Assembly (NCBI RefSeq): GCF_030268005.1
Contig: NZ_BRZC01000007.1
Span: 1,187,349-1,251,348 of the forward strand
Length of the DNA: 64,000 nt
Direction: 5' to 3'
Source of the DNA: Microbacterium arabinogalactanolyticum
Lineage (GTDB): Bacteria; Actinomycetota; Actinomycetes; Actinomycetales; Microbacteriaceae
The notes beneath the pieces are model-generated. The model was not told where the DNA came from and searched no databases. It saw nothing but the letters and a program-made list of their open reading frames with translations. Both the position numbers and the translations under genes were made by a program. Position 1 is the first letter of the stretch; the number at the start of each line of letters is the position of its first letter. This document shows, piece by piece, positions 53,216 through 62,646 of the stretch.

Positions 53216-54484
53216 CTAGCGGAGCCCGACCTGGTCGGCCTGCTGTTGCAGGCTCTGCAGACCGTCGGGGATCGAGACCGTGTTCTTTCGGATCTGCTCG
53301 AGGGTGCTGTCGCCGATCGCGAAGACCTGATCGAGGGTCGGCGGGGTCGGGAGGGGCAGGGCCGTCTTGAGCGCTTCTCCGACGGGAGCGATGCGGTCCT
53401 TGCCCGTCAAAGCGGGCAGTTCCCACGCGGCCGGGCCCGGTGGCAGATCCCCCGTCGCCTCGAAGAAGGCAGCCTGGGTCTCGGGCGTGCTCAGCCAACG
53501 GACGAGCTTCCAGGCCGCGTCGGAGTTCTTCGCCTTCTCGAAGACGCCCAGTTGCGAACCGCCGACCACGGAGACCTGCGCCTCACCATACGGGAGGGGG
53601 GCGAGGGCGTACTTGCTCTCGAAGTCGGCGCCACCCATCTGCGCGAGAGTGCCCTGCAGCGAGGGCGTCGCCACGAACATGGGTGTGTTGCCCGAGATGA
53701 AGTCCGCGGGCATCTGCGCCGGTGCCGGATCAGAGTTGGGATCGGAGAGTCGCTTGTCGAACCAGCTCTTGTAGAACTCGAGCGAGTGCTGCCACTCGGG
53801 CGTTGTGAAGGTCCACTTCTTGCCGTCCTCGAGCTTCGCACCCCCGGTGAACGGAATCCACAGGTTGCCGAGGAAGGAACTCGGCCCGGTGTAGAGACGC
53901 ATTCCCCACGTCGCGCCCGCTTTGCCCTGATAGTCCGCGGCAAGCTGCTGCACTTCGTCCCAGGTCTCCGGTGCGTGGTCCCATCCGGCCTTCTGCGCCA
54001 GGTCCGTCCGGTAGTACAGCATCGGAATATCCGCGTACCAGGGCACAGCGGCCCACCGGCCGTCGACTTTGGTGCCCTCGAGCACACCGGGGAAGAAGTC
54101 GTCCGCCGAGAAGCCGTCCGGGACCGTTGCCAGCGCAGGAGCGAACTCCGACATCCAGCTCGAGCCGATCATTGAGACGTCCGGCGTCGCGCCGCCGGCG
54201 ATCGCGGTCTGCAGCTTCGAGTGCGCCGCCGCCCATGGCACGGCGGTGAGGTTCACCTTGACGTCGGGGTTGAGCTTTTCGAACTCCTCGATGAGCGGCT
54301 TCACTGCGTCGGCCTCCGATCCCATCGTCCACATGGAGACGGTGCCCGTGGCCGGACCATCTCCGACCTTGGATGCGGGGGCGGTCGAAGCGGTGCCTGT
54401 CGCAGCCCTTCCGCATCCGGTGAGCGCCGCGACCGCGAGGACGATCGCAGTTGCAGTGATGAGCACGCGTGCCTGTCTTTTCAC
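53216..54484 (-). CDS. Sugar-binding lipoprotein, ABC transporter
   Basis: 422 residues of the SBP_bac_1 class. The signal peptide ends in lipobox VAALTGC. VSMWTMGSEADAVKPLIEEFEKLNPDVK starts the first lobe, as in sugar-binding proteins. GTG start at 54484 with AAGGAGGAG upstream; earlier starts would cross the operator. It is the first gene of the importer/GH3 operon. Confidence 0.88.
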   Translation of the reverse strand: MKRQARVLITATAIVLAVAALTGCGRAATGTASTAPASKVGDGPATGTVSMWTMGSEADAVKPLIEEFEKLNPDVKVNLTAVPWAAAHSKLQTAIAGGATPDVSMIGSSWMSEFAPALATVPDGFSADDFFPGVLEGTKVDGRWAAVPWYADIPMLYYRTDLAQKAGWDHAPETWDEVQQLAADYQGKAGATWGMRLYTGPSSFLGNLWIPFTGGAKLEDGKKWTFTTPEWQHSLEFYKSWFDKRLSDPNSDPAPAQMPADFISGNTPMFVATPSLQGTLAQMGGADFESKYALAPLPYGEAQVSVVGGSQLGVFEKAKNSDAAWKLVRWLSTPETQAAFFEATGDLPPGPAAWELPALTGKDRIAPVGEALKTALPLPTPPTLDQVFAIGDSTLEQIRKNTVSIPDGLQSLQQQADQVGLR

Positions 54485-54532
54485 AACTCCTCCTTGAGTG
54501 GGAAACGTCGCCCTTGTGACGACTGTCAAGAC

Positions 54533-54576
54533 TTGGTTATGCGCATAACCTTACGCTCATGTACGCGCATAACCAA
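54533..54576. promoter_or_regulatory. LacI-type operator (GGTTATGCGCATAACC)
   Basis: GGTTATGCGCATAACC (54535-54550) is a perfect 16-base palindrome with the central CG typical of LacI operators. A second site, GCGCATAACCAA (54565-54576), is the inverse of TTGGTTATGCGC (54533-54544). They lie between the binding-protein start and the lacI-type gene, about 50 bases before the operon. Repression by the neighbouring LacI protein is inferred. Confidence 0.75.
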
Positions 54577-54624
54577 GAGCCTTGTAAAGGCGGACCGGCG
54601 GGAGTCTGCCGCCGCAGTGGGCTC

Positions 54625-55740
54625 TCAGCAGCCGCAGCTGCCGCGCACCGTCAGCGAGACGCCGAGTGTCACGGTCAGCTTTGCGGCAGGCTCGCTGATG
54701 AGCAGGTGGGCGGCGACGCGACCCATGAGTTCGAATTGCTGGCGCACCGTCGTGAGGGCCGGCCGGCAGAGCTGCGCCGCGAGCACATCGTCGAACCCGG
54801 TCACCCGCACGTCCTGCGGCACTCGAACCCCCGCCGCCTGCAACGTGTCCAGCACGACGAGTGCAGACTGGTCACTGCCGCAGACGAAGGCGTCAGGAAG
54901 ATCACCGCTTCGCAGTGCGTCTTCCACTCCTCGTAGGGTCGGATCGTCGTCAAGGCTGTGCGCGTCGATGACACGCATATCGAGATGGCCGCGCGCCGCA
55001 ACGGCATCCGTGAACGCCTGGAACCTCTCGGCGAAGTCGAACTGCCCTGCCGTCTCTCCCACCCAGCCCAGCGAACGCGCTCCATGCACGGTCGCCAGGT
55101 GCTCCACGATCTGGCGCATGCCATTGCGGTTGTCGGAATTGACCTGAGCTGTGCGAGGATCCGGCCTGCTGCTGAAGAGCACGACGGGACGGTCGCCGAG
55201 GATGTCGATGAGCTGGTCTGCGCTGGAGCGGCCGGGGAAGATCGCCAGTCCGTCGACGCGGCCGACGGTGTTGGCGACATCGGACTGGTCCGTGCTCCCC
55301 TGACTGAGCACCACGGGCCGGTCGCGGTCACGGCACTCGATCACGAAACCGCGTTGGATCTCGTCCACGTACAGCGGGAACACCCTCGGATCATGGTCCG
55401 CCCTGTCCGCCGCGGCGAACCAGGCCGGCGCGGACTCCGCTCGCGCCGCGCTGACGATCGACGAGAGCAGTTCGGTGTCGGAGCCTGTACCGGGTACGTC
55501 CGCCTCGCGTTGCGGAAGCAGCAAGTCGAACAGATGCAGTCCCAGAGCACCCGTGGATCCATGAGCGAGCGAGCGGGCGGCGCCGCTCGGCACGTACCCG
55601 AGTTCGCGGGCCGCGGTTAGCACGAGCTCGCGGGTCTCCGGACGGATGCGCTCAGGTCGGCGGAATGAGTGCGAGACCGTCGCGATGGACACGCCTGCTC
55701 GCTCAGCCACGTCGTACACCGTCGGGCGCTTCTCGGCCAT
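54625..55740 (-). CDS. LacI family transcriptional regulator
   Basis: 371 residues. The LacI helix-turn-helix and hinge run from TVYDVAERAGVSIATVS to GYVPSGAARSLA. The rest is a periplasmic-binding-protein-like sensor domain, ending with LTVRGSCGC. It probably senses the oligosaccharide handled by the downstream GH3/ABC operon, and is read in the same direction. Confidence 0.9.
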   Translation of the reverse strand: MAEKRPTVYDVAERAGVSIATVSHSFRRPERIRPETRELVLTAARELGYVPSGAARSLAHGSTGALGLHLFDLLLPQREADVPGTGSDTELLSSIVSAARAESAPAWFAAADRADHDPRVFPLYVDEIQRGFVIECRDRDRPVVLSQGSTDQSDVANTVGRVDGLAIFPGRSSADQLIDILGDRPVVLFSSRPDPRTAQVNSDNRNGMRQIVEHLATVHGARSLGWVGETAGQFDFAERFQAFTDAVAARGHLDMRVIDAHSLDDDPTLRGVEDALRSGDLPDAFVCGSDQSALVVLDTLQAAGVRVPQDVRVTGFDDVLAAQLCRPALTTVRQQFELMGRVAAHLLISEPAAKLTVTLGVSLTVRGSCGC

Positions 55741-55943
55741 GTCGAGCCTTTCTGGGAATCGAGCCGCGACCCGATCCTGTGAAGTCTATTCGCCGACTGC
55801 ATCCGGCTTTGCGTCAGTGCTCCTGCCAGGAAGCACACTCTCCGCACAGACGATCCGTGGGCGCTCACCATGTGACGTGGCCGAGCCAGGGGGATCAGCG
55901 CCGTCCGGCCTCGCCTGCAAGATCGCGGACTAGAGTCTCTCGC

Positions 55944-56768
55944 GTGAAGACAACCGAGGGTTCCCGCGACATCGCCACACTCCACCGCCCGGTCGGAATC
56001 TTCGATGCAGGACTCGGCAGCTACGACCTCGTGCGCCGCATACGCGCGGCTTATCCTCGGCAAGACGTGGTGTATCTCGCCGACCGCGCGAGCTTCCCTT
56101 ACGGCGCGAAAAGCGAAGAGGCACTTCTGTCCAGCGTCGAGCGGGCTGCCCTGGCGCTCGAGTCTCTTGGCGCGAGCTCGATCATCCTCGCCTCCAACGC
56201 GCCGAGCGTCACCGTTCTCGAACCGCTGCGCCCTCGGGTGAGCGTGCCGATCCTCGGGGTGATCCCACCCGTGGGCGCGGCGTTGGCTGCGATTCCCCGC
56301 GATCACACGCTCGCCGTCGCCGGCGCGAGTGTGCTCGCCCACAGCGACGCGCTGCGACAGCTCATCTCCGATGCCGCGGGCGACCAGGCGCACCGCGTGC
56401 ATGCCGTGGCCGCCGACGCACTCATCGGCCTCGTCGAATCCGGGGCGTTCCTCGACAGGGCGAAGATCCGGCGGCCTATCGCCGGATTCCTCGCCGCCCT
56501 CCACGAGCGAAGCCCGCAGGTCGGAGGCCTATCGCTGTCGAGCACTCACCTGCCGTGGCTCGCTGCCGCAATCGCCGAGCAGGCCCCCGATCTCACCCTC
56601 TTCGATCCAGCCGACGACGTCGTCGCCGAGTTCGCCCCTTTGACCACGCGCGGCTCCGGACGCCTCGTCTCCCTCGCGACGGCGTCCAGAAGTCATCCCA
56701 TCGACGAGTTCCATTCGATGCTGCAGAGACTGCGCCTCGACATCACGCCCGCGCTCATCGAGCTCTGA
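55944..56768 (+). CDS. Glutamate-racemase-like protein without catalytic cysteines
   Basis: 274 residues that follow the MurI pattern along the whole length: GIFDAGLGS, YLADRASFPYGAKS, ILASNAPSV, ILGVIPPVGAA and LSLSSTHLPWL. In true glutamate racemases the third and last motifs carry the two catalytic cysteines (ACNTA and GCTHYP). Here both are Ser (S84, S200), and the early DSG is DAG. Racemase activity is therefore unlikely. GTG start at 55944 with only a weak ribosome site. The gene is divergent from lacI. Confidence 0.8.
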   Translation: MKTTEGSRDIATLHRPVGIFDAGLGSYDLVRRIRAAYPRQDVVYLADRASFPYGAKSEEALLSSVERAALALESLGASSIILASNAPSVTVLEPLRPRVSVPILGVIPPVGAALAAIPRDHTLAVAGASVLAHSDALRQLISDAAGDQAHRVHAVAADALIGLVESGAFLDRAKIRRPIAGFLAALHERSPQVGGLSLSSTHLPWLAAAIAEQAPDLTLFDPADDVVAEFAPLTTRGSGRLVSLATASRSHPIDEFHSMLQRLRLDITPALIEL

Positions 56769-56873
56769 CGCGCCCCCGCTCGACGCTGCCCAGGGCCGCG
56801 GATCACCTGTCCACGGGGCGGAATCGCAGACAGAGGGGTGTCCCGTGTCCGACGTCGATGGTTGGATGACGCC

Positions 56874-57647
56874 ATGGAGATCACGACCTCAGCAGACGGA
56901 ACCGCCATCGCCTTCACCACCATCGGGCAGGGACGCACGATCGTGATCGTGAACGGCGCACTGTCGACGGCCGCTGACGCCGCACCGCTCGCGCACGCGT
57001 TGGCGGATGCCGGCTTCCGCGCCGTCACGTGGGATCGCCGAGCGCGCGGCGCCAGCGACGACCGGCCGGGATCCGGCCCTGACGACGAAGCCGCCGATCT
57101 CGCCGCCGTCATCGAAGCGGCGGGAGGAGCGGATGCCGTGCTCGGCCACTCCTCCGGCGCGGTGCTCGCGCTGTACGCCGCATCCCGGGGCGTGCCGACC
57201 GGAGCCCTCTTCCTCTCCGAACCGCCGATCGACTTCGACGGCTCGGGATTCGGCGACGAGTTGGCGAAGAAGCTGCAGTCGCTCGTCGACGCGGGCACGC
57301 CGGAGGAGGCGGTCGCCTCCTTCCAGCTGGATGCCGTCGGCCTCCCGGCCGCCATGGTCGAGGCGGAGCGGGGGAACGGCCAGCTCGCGGCGCTCGCGCC
57401 GCTGGGTCAGTCGACGGTGTACGACGCACGGCTCACGCTGCGGCTGCGGCAGCCGGACCCTGCGCTGCTCGACGTGGCGCCGCCGGTCACCGTGCTGCGC
57501 GGCGAGCAGACGTTCCCGTTCCTGATCGGCTCGTCGGATCGACTGGCGGCGGAGATCCCGAAGGCCGAACTCGTGATTGTCCCCGAGTCCGTCATGCACC
57601 GGCCCGACCCCGTGGCGACGGCGAAGGTGATCGCGGAGCGGCTCTGA
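56874..57647 (+). CDS. Alpha/beta hydrolase
   Basis: 257 residues with the alpha/beta hydrolase layout: IVNGALST oxyanion strand, WDRRARGAS, nucleophile elbow LGHSSGA and a C-terminal ESVMHRPDP carrying the probable His. ATG start at 56874. It is a soluble enzyme with unknown substrate. Confidence 0.82.
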   Translation: MEITTSADGTAIAFTTIGQGRTIVIVNGALSTAADAAPLAHALADAGFRAVTWDRRARGASDDRPGSGPDDEAADLAAVIEAAGGADAVLGHSSGAVLALYAASRGVPTGALFLSEPPIDFDGSGFGDELAKKLQSLVDAGTPEEAVASFQLDAVGLPAAMVEAERGNGQLAALAPLGQSTVYDARLTLRLRQPDPALLDVAPPVTVLRGEQTFPFLIGSSDRLAAEIPKAELVIVPESVMHRPDPVATAKVIAERL

Positions 57648-57679
57648 CGCGGCGCGGCACCGAGATCGTCGGGCTCGCC

Positions 57680-58207
57680 TCAGTGCCCGCCACGCGGCGT
57701 GAAGCAGCCGCCGTCCATGACGTACCCGCCGACCTCGACGGTGAGCGGGTCGTCCGACACCACGCCGAAGATACAGCCACCCTCGGGTCCGTTCGCGCTG
57801 AACTCCGTCCCACGTTCGTCGCCGATCATCTGGATGCCGTCGAGCCCGGCATCCTGCAGGGCGGCCTGCACGGAGTCGGGTGAGACCTCACCCGACGAGC
57901 GCAATTGTTCGAGCGCAGGGCGTAGGGCGACGACCGCCTCTTCGGCCGCAGCCCGGCTCGCGGCCGATATCTCCATCCGGTCGCGATAGCGCTCGTTCTG
58001 CGCCATGGCGTTGTCCGGGTCGTACGGCACGCAGTCGGGTGGCAGGTCAGCTCCGTCGATCTGCGGGCATGCTCGCGTCGGGGTTGGCGAGGCATTCGGT
58101 GCACCAGCGGGCGCCATTGCGCCGGGGGTCATCCCCGCGCAACCGGCAAGCAGCAGAGCGACTGCGCTCGCCAGCAGCAGTCCCGTCATCCCCCTCGTGG
58201 CGGCCAT
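57680..58207 (-). CDS. Hypothetical lipoprotein (175 aa)
   Basis: 175 residues. The signal peptide ends in lipobox LLLAGC. A short Pro/Ala linker is followed by a small domain with four cysteines (RACPQ, PDCVP, GGCIF, GGCFT), which could form two disulfides outside the cell. No family is recognised. Start ATG at 58207. Confidence 0.75.
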   Translation of the reverse strand: MAATRGMTGLLLASAVALLLAGCAGMTPGAMAPAGAPNASPTPTRACPQIDGADLPPDCVPYDPDNAMAQNERYRDRMEISAASRAAAEEAVVALRPALEQLRSSGEVSPDSVQAALQDAGLDGIQMIGDERGTEFSANGPEGGCIFGVVSDDPLTVEVGGYVMDGGCFTPRGGH

Positions 58208-58328
58208 GCCTCCATCAGAGCACAGCAGCTCGGGTGCCGGAACCCCCGGCCGCGATCGGATCAGCGCTGCACGTCGTAGACGAGCGTGACGACGCCGTTA
58301 CCGACGATCCGCGGAGCGGAACGTCGCC

Positions 58329-59723
<1,395 letters not shown>

Positions 59724-60221
59724 TCGTGCTCCTCCCCCGCCGGTGGCGACTGATGGCACCTTCTCGGCAAACACGACCGGAGTGGATCCGGCCCGCTCGC
59801 ACAGCGAACCACGAGTCACCGACATCCGGTCTCCACCAAGTTAGGAGCCGCTCCATCCCCATGCAAGACACCCTGTGGATAACTTTGTGGAGAGTGTGCG
59901 GACAACTCGGGAGTGTCTGTGCAGAACCCCTGTGGAGAACTCGGTGGAGAGAAGCAACTTGAGAGTCGGATATTGCATCTGACCTGGGATGTCTTGATTC
60001 ACACCCTTGTGGATGAGATTCGACTTCAATGCAAGATTTAAGGTTGACGGCTGGTTACGGGGATGTGCAGAACCTGGGGAAAGTCAAGTCTTGATCTTCC
60101 CGCGCGCGCCGGGTTTGTAGAGGATCTCCTCCCGTGTGGACATCCGCCCCCGCACGGGGTATCGTCACAGCGATCGTGTTGCGCGAAATATTGGCGCGGC
60201 TCGTTCCGGGGAAGGAATCAC
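59724..60221. other. 498-base intergenic region upstream of dnaB with DnaA-box-like cluster
   Basis: No credible gene is visible. The region is AT-richer than its surroundings. It contains TGTGGATAA at 59874-59882 (a perfect DnaA box) and five similar 9-mers in the same orientation: 59886, 59918, 59931, 60008 and 60064 (TGTGGAGAG, TGTGCAGAA, TGTGGAGAA, TGTGGATGA, TGTGCAGAA). It may bind DnaA. It must also hold promoters for the divergent dnaB and the secreted-protein gene. Confidence 0.5.
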
Positions 60222-61448
60222 GTGCGGTCAGCGTTCGCCGACTACCGCAGCGCCCGAGTATGGCTGCTGTGCGGTTTCGGCGCGCTCTTGTGGGCCGCTC
60301 TGACCGTGCTTCTCGGCGGTTCCGTGGCCCACGCAGCCTCTGATTCGCCGCATCCGCCGCAGTCCGCGTCGTGGTCGACCGCCCAGCATCCGCTGCACGG
60401 CGCATCCGGTCCGCATGTGATGGACGCGCCCGCGCAGGTGCCGCTCCCCGCAGGGGCTGCGGACATCGTGCAGCAGGTCCGCGAGCAGGTCGCGGTCATG
60501 GTGCAGCAGCCGCCCCAGAGCCAGCCCGCAGCTCCGCAGGTCCACCAGCCGGCGGAGTCCGCGCAGAAGCCGGCTCAGGCCGAGAAGCCCGTCCAGGTGC
60601 AGAAGCCCGCGCAGGCTCAGAAGCTTGTTCAGGCTCAGCCCTCGCAGCTGCGCGGGCAGAGTGCTCAGGCCCCCGTGCGCGATCAGGCGCCGGCCCGGCT
60701 CCAGAAGGCCGCTGCGGCGCTGCCGACATCCCTGCAGCGGCTCACGGCCGCCGTTGAGACCTCGGACACGATGATGGCCTTCTCCACCGGGTCCGTGCAG
60801 ACTCTGTCGTTCGCGCAGATGTCGGGGTTCGCCTCCCCCTCGGACTTCTCGGGTGAGTCTGCAGACCTCGTGACGGAGTCTGCGGACCTCGCGATGGATT
60901 CGTACCGGGTCGCGGTGCAGCAGGCTTCCGATGACTTCGCGGATGCTGCGGAGCTCTTCGCGTCCACGGCGGTCAGCACCCACCAGCACGGCAATCAGGC
61001 CCTGGCTCACGCGGTGAAGACGGTCCGCGCGGCTCTGAAGAGCCAGCTCGGCCAGGCCCGGGGAGACCGTGGGACTCGCGGTGACCGTGCACCCGTTGCA
61101 GCTGTGAACCCGAAGGTCGCGACGGCGCACATCATCGCGGCGCCGCGGGTCACCCACCCCGCCACTTCGTCGAACGCGGTTGCGACTCCGGTCGCAGTTT
61201 CTGCCGCTCCTGTGCCGCAGACGCCCCAGGGACCGCCTGCGAAGCACGTGGACGTCGCTCCTCGGCATCCGCTCTCCGCCCCGCCGGAGGCGTCGTCCGC
61301 CGGTTCCGGCGGAGGGATGTCTGCAGGCACCCTTCCCGCAGACGCCGGTATCGACGACACGATGGGGATGGTCACTCGCGCGATGCGCGCCGGGCATGAG
61401 CTTCCGCCGGCCGGACCCGTCGGTTCCACCGACGTCTCCCCCGACTGA
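60222..61448 (+). CDS. Secreted Ala/Pro/Gln-rich protein
   Basis: 408 residues. A signal peptide (VWLLCGFGALLWAALTVLLGG, cleavage likely after AHA) is followed by a low-complexity stretch of about 100 residues with repeats such as AQKPAQAEKPVQVQKPAQ. A helical middle and a Pro/Ala-rich end follow. There is no sorting motif. GTG at 60222 with GAAGGA upstream. It probably functions in the cell envelope; no family is recognised. Confidence 0.75.
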   Translation: MRSAFADYRSARVWLLCGFGALLWAALTVLLGGSVAHAASDSPHPPQSASWSTAQHPLHGASGPHVMDAPAQVPLPAGAADIVQQVREQVAVMVQQPPQSQPAAPQVHQPAESAQKPAQAEKPVQVQKPAQAQKLVQAQPSQLRGQSAQAPVRDQAPARLQKAAAALPTSLQRLTAAVETSDTMMAFSTGSVQTLSFAQMSGFASPSDFSGESADLVTESADLAMDSYRVAVQQASDDFADAAELFASTAVSTHQHGNQALAHAVKTVRAALKSQLGQARGDRGTRGDRAPVAAVNPKVATAHIIAAPRVTHPATSSNAVATPVAVSAAPVPQTPQGPPAKHVDVAPRHPLSAPPEASSAGSGGGMSAGTLPADAGIDDTMGMVTRAMRAGHELPPAGPVGSTDVSPD

Positions 61449-61885
61449 TCAGGACCACTGCGCCTTCTCGACGGCAGCGCTCTGTCTTTCAGAGGCTCTG
61501 AGCCGTCGCATCCGACGTGGCTTCGAACGCGTCCGCACGTGATCCATCGATCTGGTCAGGAGACCCGACAATGCGCAGCGTCCTCAGCGACGACAGCCGG
61601 TTCCGCACGGCATGACGACTTCCGTCGGCATCTGCATCGCCTTCGGGGGAAGGCGATCGGCCGACGGATCGGATGCCACGTTGCGCCCAGCGGCGAATCC
61701 CAGCGCCCCGCGCGGCACGGCATCCTTGAGCGACTTCGAGGGGATCCCCTCCCCCTCGTAGTCGCACACCGAGCGGTCACCGGCCTTCCAGTGCCGGCCG
61801 CTCAGGCGGGTGCCTCACTCCCTCATGGTGAGGCACCCGCCCCTTCTTCTCTCCGCCCCGGCAGGGTGGGTCCGTCCGGACGGGC
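61449..61885. other. 437-base gene-free interval
   Basis: I see no supported gene here: the reading frames on both strands lack ribosome sites and protein-like composition. The only structure is the hairpin at 61806-61840. Confidence 0.5.
61806..61840. terminator. Strong hairpin terminator
   Basis: GCGGGTGCCTCAC pairs perfectly with GTGAGGCACCCGC (13 base pairs, 9-base loop) and is followed by CCCTTCTTCTC on the plus strand. It can serve both the secreted-protein gene and the convergent kinase gene. Confidence 0.75.
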
Positions 61886-62364
61886 CTACTCGACCACCTC
61901 GAGGGGACCCTCATCGGGCGTCGGGGGCTCGAACTTCGCGAAGTACTCGACCGCCGCCTGCTCGGTGAGCGGCCAGTCGTCGGGCCATCTGCCGTGCCGG
62001 TCACCGACTCGGCTCAGGATGTCTCGAGACTCGTCGCGATGTAGACCGTCTCCGGCACGATGCCCTGGTGAGCGAGCAGCGCACGGTACGCGTCGCGTTG
62101 CCGCCGGAACCAGAACCCGAAGTCGAGCACGACGTCGTTCCCCACCGCGACGTGGTGCAGCAGGCGCACCTTCAGTTCAGCTGCCACGTCGGCGACCACT
62201 CGGGCGTAAGGCATCGTCGTGATCCCGCGATACCAGAACTCCACCTCGAACGACAGGCGAGTCCAGCCCTCGCTCTCCAGGCGCTTCGCGTACGTGGTCT
62301 TCCCTGCTCCACCTGGGCCGCACATCATCACGACGCGAGGTCTCGGTGTCTCATCCGCTGCCAT
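61886..62364 (-). pseudogene. P-loop kinase/AAA-type ATPase broken by a frameshift
   Basis: The first frame encodes MAADETPRPRVVMMCGPGGAGKTT..., with Walker A GPGGAGKTT, and runs to IATSLETS before a TGA at 62014-62016. The next frame continues without a gap as LSRVGDRHGRWPDDWPLTEQ and ends ...GPLEVVE at 61886. Inserting one C in the CATCCTGAG stretch restores a single protein of about 159 residues, typical of small zeta-toxin-like or chloramphenicol-phosphotransferase-like kinases. Either a recent loss-of-function mutation or a sequencing error is possible. Confidence 0.75.
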
Positions 62365-62590
62365 CGCGCTGACGTTACGCGGCAGCACCGACGTCAAGGC
62401 TCACGACGCTCCGCGCGTGCTTCGGGTAGCGCTTGTGCGTGATCAACGCACAGCGCCGCTGACACACGGATGCTGAGGCGCACTGGAGCGCGCGACCACC
62501 GACCTGCACGGGCGCGACGGGGCGACGGGAAAGGCGCCGTCAAGAATCGGGTTCTCCCATGGATGCCAGATCTCCCGTAGGCAGACTGAT

Positions 62591-62635
62591 GACGGCCGTG
62601 GCGCGCTTCCTCCCCCTTGCGCGGCCACGGCCGTC
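62591..62635 (-). terminator. Terminator of the LAxTG wall-protein gene
   Basis: GACGGCCGTGGC (62591-62602) pairs perfectly with GCCACGGCCGTC (62624-62635), 11 bases beyond the stop of the wall-protein gene. Confidence 0.75.
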
Positions 62636-62646
62636 ATTCCCTCCGA

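Noticed and set aside
52235..54175. A 646-codon open frame on the plus strand
   Set aside because: It lies opposite two ABC transporter genes with strong motifs and has shadow-frame composition.
58261..58328. A short minus-strand tail reading RSAPRIVGNGVVTLVYDVQR before a stop
   Set aside because: It resembles the end of a DHFR-like protein, but only about 20 residues can be read before the frame enters dnaB. It is too short to call a gene remnant.
59724..60221. Replication origin
   Set aside because: DnaA-box-like words are present, but dnaA, dnaN, rpmH and other usual neighbours are not in the window.
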